Positions 35,301 through 48,214 of a stretch of DNA of 64,000 bases are shown in pieces (position 1 is the stretch's first letter; each line of letters starts with the position of its first letter). Source of the DNA: Krasilnikovozyma curviuscula. Lineage: Eukaryota > Basidiomycota > Tremellomycetes > Cystofilobasidiales > Mrakiaceae. The stretch lies in contig MVAQ01000038.1 in assembly GCA_014825775.1 (NCBI GenBank), positions 1 to 64,000 of the forward strand. The letters are read 5' to 3'. Both the position numbers and the translations under genes were made by a program. The notes beneath the pieces were generated by a model, which worked only from the letters and a program-made list of their open reading frames with translations, was not told the origin of the DNA and ran no database searches.

Positions 35301-35654
35301 TACGAGGACGAGAAGAAGTGGTCGAATTGCAGCGTCGGAGGTGCGATGGTGGGAGATAATCCTATGCCCCTTCGAGCTGGAATTGGTTTCCTACTCTCTC
35401 AGTCACTATCAACCACATTAAATCCACCAAAGGAACGCTGCCTGTCTCTCTTCCTGACTTCGTTGAACTCTCAGCATCCATCCATCAAAACATCGTATCT
35501 GCAGCACTCCTTCTTGGCAGATCTGTACCACAAGGTAGGGAAGTTCGACGACGCATCAAGAGAGTTCGATCTTGCAGTTGCCCATGCTAGTAGTGAAGGG
35601 AAGATTGAGGACAGAGCTGGTATACTGGCTGAGAGGGGAAGATTGAGACTGTGA
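32328..35654 (+). CDS. Helical-domain / U-box-like / TPR protein (putative E3 ligase)
   Basis: Eight exons (32328-32882, 32968-33058, 33248-33628, 33716-34041, 34115-34343, 34408-34554, 34626-35047, 35115-35654) join in phase to 896 residues. Residues 1-135 are Gln/Ser/His-rich and disordered. About residues 140-340 are helical (VLDVFCGNLAGHVNRLIARE, ALASIARDFDKASAWLS, ITKALHDLDERLTKAFTSKL). At 452-520 is a U-box-like domain: DPISKLELIDPVLGSDGYIH, DRWTLI and, after a loop, LIPGETLRVVGDVVQLRGAM. The U-box pattern D-P-x9-D-P-V-x3-D-G-x4-D-R is kept. Residues about 570-890 contain several TPR units (RAYTTALSYISQSLAKDPEN, KFDDASREFDLAVAHAS). U-boxes recruit E2 enzymes and TPRs bind partners, so an E3 ligase or co-chaperone role is inferred. 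I know of no named family with this order. Confidence 0.82.
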
Positions 35655-35871
35655 CGCACGATTTGCGCTTCGGGAAGTACATGAGGCATCATCCTCGCTC
35701 CTCGCTTTGACGCACACTTTAGAGGAATGCTGGTCAATTCTATGTTGATGCTTTGAGTCTTTCACGTTGAACGACGTTATGTTGTGCTATAAAATTTAGT
35801 AAAATTTAGTCTTGATAAATGATGAATGATCTAGAAGTGGCTGATTGAAATGTTTCTTATGAACAACGCAC

Positions 35872-36505
35872 CTAATTAGGTACAGTCTTCTGCTTCTTCT
35901 TCAGATATATCTTTGCCTTCTCTTCGAACCTGACCTCCATCAGACTGTGAAGATGGCGTTCCAATGAGGAAGTAATGATCCAGAGACGAGACACTAGTGC
36001 GAGGAGGGTGACGGCAAGAGGTAGGAAGTGTGTTAGGTCGATGAGTTGCTGCAGTGATATTTGAAGTTTCTCAACAGACGAAGTGAACTAAAGCAGATAT
36101 AAAACATCAGTCAAAGCGCAAGCAGAGTGCAAGAACTGTACTGATCACCTTGTCTTGCAGTAATGACATCTTGACATGCTGATTCCAAGTTCCAACTGAC
36201 TCTTTTTCATTTCCGTCAACATAAACGGTATTCTTCTTCTCAGAAGAGTGATTTAAAGTGAAGGGAACCTCTCCACTCTGTATCGCAGCTTGGATCCTCC
36301 TTCCCAGTCTCTGCACCTCCTTCACCCTCCTCCAAAAGAGCTCCGACCGGTGCTGAGCTGTGTTCTTATAGATTAACCGAGACAGGAGGAGGAGCTCTGC
36401 ATTGAACGAAGTGACTCCAGACTGAATAGCTCGATGGGGAAGTAACACTGGTTGCTGGAAACGAGGAGTTGTTGATACAGGCCGAGTAGAACTGGAAGCT
36501 GCCAT
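35872..36505 (-). CDS. NEPRO-like nucleolar protein (DUF4477 type)
   Basis: Two exons (36505-36149 and 36087-35872) join in phase to 190 residues. The segment ELLLLSRLIYKNTAQHRSEL followed by FWRRVKEVQRLGRRI matches the pattern of the nucleolus-and-neural-progenitor (NEPRO) N-terminal domain, whose yeast relative is the RNase MRP subunit Rmp1. The second exon has a long hydrophobic helix (FLPLAVTLLALVSRLWIITS) and a Lys-rich tail (YLKKKQKT). If the assignment holds, it assists ribosomal RNA processing by RNase MRP. The hydrophobic helix also fits a membrane protein, so function is uncertain. The upstream region (250 nt) is shared with the divergent small gene at 36755. Confidence 0.68.
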
Positions 36506-36754
36506 GATTGGATGCAGTAATTAAGCTCTTCAACCGTACACACAAATGACTTGAGTTGGTTGTAGCTGAAAAAGTTGTGTGTGGCTGTCGGTTGAAGCAG
36601 AGAAGTTCGAGAAGTTTTAGAATTTGGCTCAGAGCTCCATTTCACTCAATTTCTCATTACTAAAGTGAGTCGTCCGTTCAGAGATTGAAAGGAAGCTCTG
36701 ATGGATTATGGTATGTTCTGATTCAAGTGATTCATTCGACAGCAGCAGCCGACT

Positions 36755-37128
36755 ATGTCTTTCATAAACAAATGGATTGCAGAGTATCGAGGGATGAAAC
36801 GGTGGGAACTCCCAGCTCACCGTCGAGCTGCAAATAAGGGACCTTCAGTTTTCGCCATGGCTGGTTTGTTTGTGCTTGCTACATACACCTTTGTGGAGAT
36901 GCTGAAAGATAAAGAACGGAAAGGGCAAACGATGCCAACGGGAGGTATGAGCGGTGGTCTGATAGGTGGAAATGTGAGTAGTGATCTACTCTTCTCGCAT
37001 TTTCTTTCCAGGCATATTTACTGACTATTGTTATCCTTCCATCGATTTCTCAGAGTTTGTCTGATGCGCCAGCGGACGAAGAGTTCTTACTGCGAAAGAA
37101 AGCTTATAGGACGAGCAATTCATCATAG
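36755..37128 (+). CDS. Small single-pass membrane protein
   Basis: Two exons (36755-36973 and 37054-37128) join in phase to 97 residues. MSFINKWIAEYRGMKRWELP is followed by one hydrophobic segment (SVFAMAGLFVLATYTFVEML, about residues 31-50), a Gly/Met-rich linker (TMPTGGMSGGLIGGN) and a charged C-terminus (ADEEFLLRKKAYRTSNSS). Size and topology are like small mitochondrial or ER assembly factors, but I recognise no family and see no CHCH or other motif. It diverges from the NEPRO-like gene across 249 nt. Confidence 0.68.
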
Positions 37129-39004
37129 ACTCCATTTAGTGTAAGGACAATGAATTACTCTCTTATTGCAATGATTTTGCCTCGCTGATCAGCATTCTCA
37201 TCACCCACAGCTTTCAATTCGCATTGTTCTTTCACTAGTAGTCACCCCTCTCTCGCCGTTACATGTTGTCCATGTATTACTGTTCTTTTAGAATTTTCTT
37301 CTGAAAGTCAGAAAGTCGTCTTCATCCTTCGTCTCCCCTCTGCAGTAACAACGAACCAACCGCTCGCGGTGACACCAGCACCAGGTGCCCCCTCACCATC
37401 TCTAGCTACCGTTTCAGCTTCAGATGCTATCCAACTGTCACGTTAAACACTGAATGTATTTGTTACTCTGGTTCAGCTCTAATGGACCTTGCGTACACCA
37501 ATTGTGAGACAGCTATTGACAATCATGATCCGTTCTGTCGAGGATCCATCGTCACAGTTTGGTGCACTTGCTTCTGCTCCTCTTAACTGCCGTCTGGATA
37601 TATAACTGGATACAATTACCAATGCGTAATCTTGTGATGTAGGGCAGAACCCTCTTCCCAGCGTTAAGAATGGCTGTGTTTTAAGTTGATTAGTAACGGG
37701 CAGTTGACTTTCTTGATTAGATGGTTCCTTTCGGGGAGAGGCATTCGATCTCGATCAATACACTATATGAAAGATGGAATTAGTTTAAGAGCGCTGATTT
37801 TAAGCGTTGAGGCACCGAAGGGGCCAGGTATAGATTAAGGGAGTGTTAAATGGTTTGCGCCTTGCCCAGGTATACAAACCAACTCGATATGCGTACACTC
37901 TTCGTTTTCATATGGTTCAGCATACTCCTTGCCCACTTCAAATTCTTCAGTGTACAGTTCTCCTCCACCGAAGCTGTTGACATGTTGACACCGCCATCTG
38001 TACCTTGTGAAGAGGCACGATAGATCGTTTGCTCGCTGTTCTCAATGCGAGACCGACCCGCTTCATGACAAAATGCGGCTGATACAACCTATTGATATAA
38101 TTAAGCAGGGAGAGACTAAGGTAAAATAAACGAAAAATAAAGCATAGCAGAGAGGGGCTGGTCTGTTGCTATCTTTTGGGACCGAAACCTTTTTGCAAGA
38201 GGAAAGCAGAGAACAAAAAGGAGAAAGAAAAAAGCGAAGGTTATAAGCATCAGACACGGCGCACCTAATAAAGGATGAGAAGAATGAGCGAAGAAATAGA
38301 AGGAAGTCTATGAGTTGAAGTAGGTAGGTTGTTTGGAACACGTGAGTGGAGTTGATGTTACAAGTACGTTGATTGAGTGAAATGCGACGGGAGTTGGTAG
38401 TAATACAGATTTTGAATAAAAAACAGAGTTAAGAATGACAGAGAGAGTTGGAGGACATGAGTGGTGGGATGCGTGAATCGTTGGTATCTTGTTTGAAAGG
38501 GAGGTGGAAGGCAGGGGATGAGCAGAGCGAGATGAAGGGCTTGGAGGAAGGTGATGACGGGAGAGACCATTGATTGAATAATGATGAAAGATCACGATGG
38601 GTTGTTTTTCAAGGGTCGAAGGGAGGTTGGAGGGGCGTGAAAGCTACCTTGACGGGTCCAAGCGAAACTACACAAGTTACCTCGCGGTGGTCTTCGCTGG
38701 AGGTGACTGTAACTCCCGGAATCGCTCTGATTCCCAATGGGATACCCAGAGGAATTGAGTATCCTCGCCATTGCATCTCCAGCTGTGGGTCATCTGTACT
38801 ACAAAGCGATGCGGGGCTTTCGTCCGACTATCTCCGGGTACTGATTTACTGCTGCTCTTGGTATAATGATACAAGGAAGTGCACATCTACGAGACGAAAA
38901 ACGCAGTTTAGATTCATTTGTTGAACATGACAAAACAAAACGAAACCACTCACTCACTTAATGTGCCTGTCTGCGGCAGCAGGCCTGCGAGCTCTCAAGA
39001 TTCT
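37129..39004. other. 1.9-kb gap between convergent genes
   Basis: This is the longest stretch without a confident gene although it lies between 3' ends, where spacing is usually short. Two parts look coding-like. At 37352-37446 both strands are open with Ala/Val/Thr/Pro-rich translations (plus strand ends SLATVSASDAIQLSR, stop at 37444). At 37846-37983 a minus-strand ATG opens a 45-codon frame beginning MSTASVEENCTLKNLKWARS. I could not connect them into one gene. A noncoding RNA or a fast-evolving small gene is possible. Confidence 0.4.
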
Positions 39005-40293
39005 CTAACCATCATCTCCACCCATCTCGACGTCAGAAGTCCTTCTGATGGCACTGTGGCTTCTAGATGGAGGAGGAGCTTGTCTACCTAGGCCCTCCCA
39101 CGTCTGTGGCTGCTGTGACTGTATTGACTGCTGGTGGTGGTGGTGCTGTTCATCGACGAGCGTTGGCAATGAGGGCTGGAACCCATTCCCGTTGGTGTTG
39201 TTGGCGGTAACAGACTGGTCCAAACGGGTTTGAGAACGTGTTTTGCGTCCTTCATTGACGTTGTTGACAACTGGGGCCGAGAAGTACCCCCCCTGCTGCT
39301 GTTGCTGAGAAGGTAGGGCAGTGTGCCGGCCTGCGGGTGAGGAGTTGGGCGGGATGAACCCTCGCTGGGGTATTGAGTTATTCTGGAAAGCCAGCATGGA
39401 GGTTGGTGTTCCCAGAGGGGGCTTGATACCCACGGCACCGTACGCTGAGTTGTACGAGTTTTGTTGACCGCCCGCACCGGTAAGGTAGGACGACGAGTTT
39501 GTTGAGCCTGCCATCGATTGGAGGGACGACGGGGGTGCTATCGGAGAGTTGTTGTAGTTTGAAGATGGGATTGTATTTCCCGCGTGGTGTGGGGGGAGGA
39601 AGAGAGTCTGTGACAGGTGCGCCTAAGAAGGGAGAAAGCGAGTGTGGAGCAACATAACAGCCAAACAAAGTCAGCATCAAGCTTCAAAGAGACGTTGAGC
39701 ACATCAAGGCATTACACAACATAGAGAAACAGCGTTGTGAACATGTTGAGGTGAAAGAACGGTGATTTTGAGCGGAAGTAGCTCGAAGGTTTGGGGACCC
39801 TCACGAAGAAGGAAGACGAGCCCTTTCGCACGGCCGGAAGGAAATTTGGCATAGCCTCCTGTCCCTACTGTTCCTGCTCATTCCTCTTCGCGTGTAGTGG
39901 TATACTACAATAGGATGGGGTGGAAACCATGCAAAAGGAGGGAAGGGGGGGAGGGGAAACGAGGACTATGATGCCATTGTACCGGATAGCTTCGGCCCAC
40001 TGTGTAGCGTGTTAAACTCTTCCCTCCTGTTGGAAAACTGCCCCCTTACTCATCCAGAAGAGAGCATAATACCACCGCACTTGACAACTGAGCAAGGATA
40101 GTCCCAATCTGGTGGATTCCTTCCACGTCGAGGCAAGAAAGACGTTCGCGCTCGCCATTCGTTCCTCTTCCCACGCCTGCCAACGACACGAAGAGAAGAT
40201 ACGTACATGTAACGCCCTAATGTCCATAGCCTCCTGCCCTATGCAGCTATTCCCCAGTGAGCTAATGAGGTCTTCAAAGTCGAGTGCTGCCAT
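39005..40293 (-). CDS. Disordered Gln/Asn/Ser-rich protein with conserved-looking N-terminus
   Basis: Exon 1 (40293-40207) encodes 29 residues, MAALDFEDLISSLGNSCIGQ followed by EAMDIRALH. After a 584-nt intron exon 2 (39622-39005) continues AHLSQTLFLPPHHAG and then a low-complexity chain with QQQQQ, poly-His and KTRSQTRLDQ, ending in an acidic SDVEMGGDDG. Total is 234 residues. The first 40 residues look like a folded or helical interaction motif, the rest is disordered. The intron is ten times longer than the others in the window, with a GTACGT donor and a CTTAG acceptor. No catalytic motif is visible. A nuclear regulatory role would fit the composition but is only inference. Confidence 0.6.
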
Positions 40294-41423
40294 GTCTGAG
40301 GCTGCGTCTGGTCAGAGTCGCTGATAACAATTATTTGGCGGCCTTCGAACGGCAGAGGAAACGGGAGACGCTTGCTTGTGGGTGTGCTGCTTTGCTGATA
40401 GGGTGAGTGCTGTACCCAGATGGAGCTTCTGCTGAAGGTAGATTCAAATTGAGGACTTCCTGGCGGAAACAGTGGGTGAGGGTCAGAATCATGAGCTAAA
40501 AAATCCCTACAGCCGGAAAACTAAGGGCCGCTCTACCTGGGGCGACTCCTCGGCGATTTGACTGACTCTGCTGCCTTCTTAACCAAGGATCTATTAATAC
40601 GAGATGAGGCTCACCTTTATTTGCGAGAAGTAGGATAAGCAGATGTCTGCCGGGGTGTTGGACGAGGCCACGGGTTCAGAAAAACAAACAAAAACGGGGG
40701 GCGCAAAGGCCAGTACCGCTTCAAAGCTGGAGAAAGGACAATCTTGTACCCGACGGGAGTAAACAGCGAGCCAGATGGGCCCTCCGACCTGACTATCTCC
40801 CAGCCAGAGTTAGGCAATTAGAGCGTTTGTATTAATTACGAAGTGAGATAGATGGTCGCACGTTTGAGAAGAATGGTAGGGTGGGGAGTGGGCAGCAGGA
40901 CAGTGGCCAATCTCAGAGTTGCGCCATACTGAATATCCAGGGCGGCACCCAAGTAGCCCGCTCTTTTTCTGTTGGCTTAATGAATTTGGAGAGTATCACA
41001 TGGAAGGAAGGCTGAAGGTGGGTAGTGGGCCGTGTCCGGTCCCCACCTGCGTTCCGACTAAGCGCCTTGCACTAAAGCTTAAACCGGCCGAGGAAACAGT
41101 GCCAGTCCCATCGGACCAAGGTTTCAGTTATGGGAAAGGTAGAACAGACATGATTATAAAGGAAGAGAGGCCCTCTTTTGTTCAGCAGAGCCTCCTACAG
41201 CGCGCACGACTGCAGCTGCTGACGCGGATCGAACAACAATATGTTGTCCAACAGCCACTGGCGTTGAGCGTACCATTTCAGTCGGGTCAATTGCGTACAC
41301 AAGGCTATCCCCACCGATTAGATCCAAACTTGCAAGGAAAGCGACAATACTAAAGTGAAGGACAATTCAGATCCCAAACTAGACTCGAACGACACCGGCA
41401 GTATTCACATGCATCTTCTCCTT
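40294..41423. promoter_or_regulatory. Long upstream region of the disordered-protein gene
   Basis: 1,130 nt between tandem minus-strand genes, larger than most spacers here. A 144-codon plus-strand frame at 40919-41353 has no domain-like features and no splice context. The region together with the 584-nt first intron suggests extended control of the downstream gene. Confidence 0.4.
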
Positions 41424-43376
<1,953 letters not shown>

Positions 43377-43721
43377 GGTTTGAAGTGGTCAAAATAGTGC
43401 GGAGAGGGTTAGAGAAGCTGGAATGGGTTGAGTCCCACTTGCGAAACGGGATTTCTGCTAACGCTAGGCGAGACGCCACCAATCAGTTTTATACATATAA
43501 TATGCCTGTGGAGACGGGCCAGAGAAGGGTTGGATGTATGACTGATCAGAAAGAAGACAATATTTGCGCTTTCTGAGTTCAAACGAGCTAAAAAGATGTT
43601 GCGATATCATGATATGGAAATGCTGCTGTGTGAAATGATTGTCCTGGTTGAAGAAATGCTAACGAAACCTAAAAATGCAAATGTCAATCTTATGTAAGTG
43701 AGTGAATATGGCTCTGAACCA
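43377..43721. promoter_or_regulatory. RIO2 upstream region
   Basis: 345 nt between the RIO2 start and the stop of the next minus-strand gene, with an A/T-rich TATACATATAATATG patch at about 43490-43504 that could act as a core promoter. No gene is seen. Confidence 0.45.
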
Positions 43722-45742
43722 TCAGTCTTCGCTTCCCGCAACCTCCCAGCCTTCTCTCTCCTCCTCGTTCTCAACCCAAGCGATGGCGACAGCGATCCAG
43801 AAGCCCTTCTCGACACCAAGAACACGACACATCTCTTCATCGACAACGATTTTCCCCTTTGTTGAAGGGTTGAGGGAGAATGTAGGTGTCGTGTCGTAGA
43901 ATGAGAGAAGAGGCCGAGGATTAATGGGATTCGGAGAAGATGGTGTTGGTGGGAGAGGTGGAAAGAGATGCGGTGGAGGTAAAAGATGGAACGACTGGAG
44001 CACAGTAGAAGGTGTCAGTCAAGACAAGTACAAGGTGGGCAGACAGATCAAGGGTAAAGGCTCACCTTCGAACCAGCGCCGTTCACAACACTACTGGGCA
44101 ACCAGCCTTTGACCCAATCGCTCCAGCTTGTCTTCCTCTTCTTCTGCTGCTGCTGTCCAAGGTGACCAACACCGAGTCCAAGACCGTACCTGCTACCAAG
44201 TTCTACATCTGCCTGCATGCTGCTGACCGCCTCGCTCCTCCTCCCAGGACTCAGGGGCATCATCGTCGCATCATGAGCGCTGATTTCCGCTCGTAGGAAG
44301 GCGCGTTGGTGAGAGTAACTCGTCGATGTGAGTTGGAATAATGGGTGGGTTGCCGGAAGGATGGAGAAGGACAACGTTTGAGGTTTCTTGAGCTGCTGTT
44401 GATGTGCTGGCGACGGCAGTTGGAGATTACTACTGCTTACGCTGTCTTCATTTTCAATGTCACCAGAGACAGTGATAATGGGTTGAGGTGAATTCATTTG
44501 TTGTGGAGTTTGAGGTGAGGTGCCGTTGGAAGGAGAAGACGATGTAGAGGTGGAAGTTGATAGAGATGAAGAATTTGATGTTCTTCGGAGATCTGGTGAT
44601 GCATAGTAGTGGTGTGGTGGTGGGTAGGAGTCTCGTCGTTTCATTGTGACAGAAAGGGGTGGTGGTGAGAGAACCACGCCGCCTAGGGCATCTTCAATTT
44701 GATTTTGATTGAACTGGCTCCCACCGCTGAACTGACAAGGTAGTTTGGATGCACCTCTTGCAAAATCGACCCAACAAGCAACTTCAAACTCGCCTTCGAC
44801 ACCACCACCGTCTTGAGTGGGAATTCGTAGGACGTTGATTGGAATCTGTGCAAGGCGGGGAAAGAGAGGCGATGAAATTGCGAGCGAGAAGTACGAGATG
44901 GGTCGATGAATAGTATATGTTAATTCTCGATTTGTTGTTGACTTCAGATTGATTGGAGCAATCATAAGTGGTTAGCGACCGCGACGACAGACACAGGCGC
45001 ATCGAAGACGCCGACAGAAAACCGAAGGCCAAAACTCACAGTGACGACGGAGAGAACTTCATCAGGTGTCAGATCTCGAACCTGAGTTGTTCAAACGTAA
45101 CACAATATGTCAACAACTGGAACTTCACACAAGCGCACTGATCCTCTCCAAGTGGTTGCCTCGTAGGCAGGGCCGATACACAACAGAATGAACTACAAAA
45201 CTGACCTTCTCCCACGCTTCAGTAATCCCAACTCCTTTAACAGTCATCTTAGCACCTTCTCCTTCTAATGATTCAGCTCCTTCTAAGGTGTAACGAGTCA
45301 CGCCGTACCGGTCCCCTTTCATCTGCGCGGTAATGTCCTCCAGTTGTCTAGACAAAGACTTTGCTGATGATGGCGTGTACAATGAAGGTGAACCTGGACT
45401 ACTGTTTCCATATGGATTTGTGTTGATACTGTGACTGGAGAGCATCAGAGGCCGAGGCGAGTTGAAACCCGTGGAAGCAGGTGCAGAGTCCCCCCGTTTA
45501 GGTTTCACCGGCTTGGGTTTCGATTGAACGGTTGTGGTCGAGCTGCTTCGAGACGAGATATTGCTGCTACTGCTGTTGGAACGAGTACTGCTGCTGAAGT
45601 TTGGTGAGAGAACCGTGGGCGAGTCGACGAAAGAACTATAGCCATCCAGAGGGACAACGACAGAGGGGAAAAACGAGTTTGAAGCACCCGTCTGGACGTT
45701 CAGACCTGGTGTACGATTTCTGGTGGAACCTGTACTTGTCAT
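43722..45742 (-). CDS. Ser/Pro-rich protein of unknown function
   Basis: ATG 45742 opens MTSTGSTRNRTPGLNVQTGA. The first 115 residues are Ser/Thr/Pro-rich and disordered. A more ordered part follows: SLSRQLEDITAQMKGDRYGV, GVGITEAWEK, then across introns VRDLTPDEVLSVVT and IPINVLRIPTQDGGGVEGEF with EVACWVDFARGASKLPCQF. A second disordered block precedes LSFSILPATHPLFQLTSTSY and KTSWSDWVKGWLPSSVV. The last exon contains SFYDTTPTFSLNPSTKGKIV and VEKGFWIAVAIAWVENEEER before TGA 43722. The ordered pieces suggest a beta-rich domain split by disordered loops. I recognise no family. Three introns were placed (around 45210-45085, 45020-44847 and 44063-43996). Confidence 0.62.
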
Positions 45743-46275
45743 AGCTTCACTGACGGAACACCCCTATAATGGTCGAAATGGGCCAAGGTCAAACTTTTTT
45801 TTTCCCTTTTGATTTTAAAAAACATCGATGCCAGGACAAAGTTTCAGCGCAGCACGACGTCCAAGCAACTCACCAAGGCCCAAGGCACACCAAGGTCCTC
45901 TTCCACTCTTTCCAAGAGTCAAATATGTGTAATGAACTTCGTCTGCTGCTGGGTAGGTTGGACTCTTGACGGTTGGCGAGGAGGTCAAAGCGCGTATGCT
46001 GGGATCGTCGCTTTCGCAGCAAACAAGGGGGCGACGCGAGTTTCCAAAATAAACTGGCTAAAAAGCGACAGAGAAATGCGCCTGATCTGTCCTTCTAGAT
46101 GCGACACGCAAGCGAAAATAAGAAAAGGAAGACTCGACGGTGTATCCAATAATGCTCTACTTTCGCGATCTGTTGATATGGCGACGTGATGAGATGTATA
46201 GTGTATCAAACTGTTCCGTCTACATAGCTACATGTTTTTTTACCCTTCATGACACAATACAAGAGAAACGCAGAT
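45743..46275. other. Intergenic, upstream of the Ser-rich gene
   Basis: 533 nt, between tandem minus-strand genes, with a T-run at about 45796-45803. No gene, repeat or RNA is recognised. Confidence 0.45.
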
Positions 46276-48214
46276 TTATGCCTTTCCAGCGGATCCCAAC
46301 AAGGTCATGAATCTTTCGTTGACCTTGGCACCAACCTCGGTGGCAGCCTCGTACAAGTCTGGCAATGGAGTTCCCTTCTCGAGACCTTCCTTGACGTGGT
46401 CCATAATTGGATCTCTAACCCAAGAGTTGATGTTGAATCTGGGTCACAAAAGACGCTTGTCAGTGAGCGTGCTTCAGACGTTTCTCAGAAATAGGCAAAC
46501 GAACTTGGTAGCTCCGTTATCAACACATTCTCTCCAGACTTCGTCTTTCAGGTCATCAGTTCCGTGCTGTGTGTTCAAAATAAGACGACGAAGAATGTCA
46601 GTTACAGCTTCCCCTACGGGACGAGTTGCTCTAGAGCGAGATGCGCACCATACAGATCTGTGAAGAAGACAATGAGAAAACATGAGCTAAAGAAGCGAAT
46701 ATAGGGAATTTCAACAAGAAGAGAGACTTACATAATGTCCCTGCTTCTTGACGATACCGTGCAGTTGGCTCAAGCTAGCGAGAAGACAAAATTCGGGAAA
46801 TCAGTTCTGGCTACCTCCCAACAGCTCGGGTTAAGCTTGTGGCTTACAGATCGAACTTGAACTGTGGTGGCTTAAGGTATCTACCGTGCAAGTTACCGAT
46901 GGAAGGAGCGAGGATGGTGGCACCAGTCTCGGACATAAATCTCTCAGCCATGGCTGGGTTGGTGAGTTGAGCATCGCTGTTACATAAGCGAATGAGTATT
47001 TCCAAAAGCTGTGTTAATGTTGACAGAGAAGAGAGAAACTCACGAGATGACACGGAGACCGGCCTCACCACCTTCCAATCGACCAAGCTCAGCCTCGACG
47101 GCGACACCACAGGCGGTAGCACGAGCGATGTGGCCCTTACTGAGAAATCAAATCTACTTAGAGTCATGGATATTTGGGGAAGTACTTGGAGTAGAACTTA
47201 CGCCAAGGCAATGTTCTCCTCGTCGGTATCAGCGTGAGAGCAGTCGACCATGATCTGATAGGGTAAAGGTCAGCAAACTGACGCGTGGATCTCCCACCAT
47301 TTTGCTCGACTCACAGAATCAAATGCACAACCCTCCTCAGCGAAAGTGAGAGCGACAGAGATATCCTCATCCGTCGTGGCGTGGTCGAGGTGGACAGACA
47401 TTGGGACAGAGGCGGTGTGGGCGGCATCCAAGCAGAAACGTAAGAATGGCTTTCCACCGTAGTGCATCGTCACGGGGAAGATCTGTCGTACGTGAGTGCC
47501 TGGGTCAGTGAACGATAGAAAAAAAACCGGTGGGTGGGGGAGGGAAAAGGAGCACGAACTTGGATGATGGCTGGGGCTTTCATTCGTTCAGCAGCCCTCA
47601 CGAGGGAGAGAACAGCAGTCTGGTCATAACAACAGAGAGCAACGACACCTGATTTGTATACAACACAACAGCGTTTAGTATCGGACAGAGGTGAAATAAA
47701 AGTCAAAAAAGTTAGTAGCCGTGTAACTTACCGTACTTTCCTTCCTCAGCCTTCTTGAGGATTTCTAGCGTCCTGTTTCCTGTGAGATGAGAGAGAGAGT
47801 AGACAGAAGAAAAGATATAGAAAGATCAGTGAAACCATTTCCATACTTGGCGGAACATGAAGAATTGATGGGAGCAGCTCGAGGCCTCGCTGCTCAGATG
47901 GTGCTGTTAAGGACCTACCTTCGAGTCCGGCAGGCATTGTATTGGAGATGGTATGAGAGGTTGGAAAGAGGCGCGATCTGGGGGGATGGTGGTATGAGAG
48001 TGTTGTGGTTGGGAGAGGAAGAAAAGCGTCAATCGGGAGATAGACTTTAAAGAGACGACGCTGACCGGTTGGTCGGTACGAAGGAAGTGCGCTCAGTTGG
48101 TTCTCCCGCAGACGCCACCAAGATGGGACCGGTGGCGACGCCCTCTGCCTTGTTCGCGTTTGCTGCTGATGTTTTATTTTTCTCGAGGGCGCCTGCGGAT
48201 GCGACCTCTACCAT
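46276..48214 (-). CDS. Class II ketose-bisphosphate aldolase, bacterial GatY/KbaY-like
   Basis: The core reads NRTLEILKKAEEGKYG, VVALCCYDQTAVLSLVRAAE, HYGGKPFLRFCLDAAHTASV, PMSVHLDHATTDEDI (Zn-binding His), IMVDCSHADTDEENIALAKG, CGVAVEAELGRLEGGEAG, APSIGNLHGRYL (second His), YVCLHGTDDLKDEVWR (third His) and NINSWVRDPIMDHVKEGLEK. This follows small bacterial-type tagatose/fructose-bisphosphate aldolases rather than yeast Fba1. HGTDDL replaces the usual phosphate-binding HGGSG, so the substrate may differ. The in-frame ATG at 47937 is the simple start. However a 5' exon (48214-48066) joins through a GTCAGC..CCCAG intron, in frame, to codons just upstream of that ATG. It adds about 64 residues beginning MVEVASAGALEKNKTSAANA. 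I annotate the longer form and leave the choice open. Confidence 0.85.

Noticed and set aside
40919..41353. 144-codon plus-strand ORF
   Set aside because: No recognisable domain, no splice signals, and it lies in the upstream region of a minus-strand gene.
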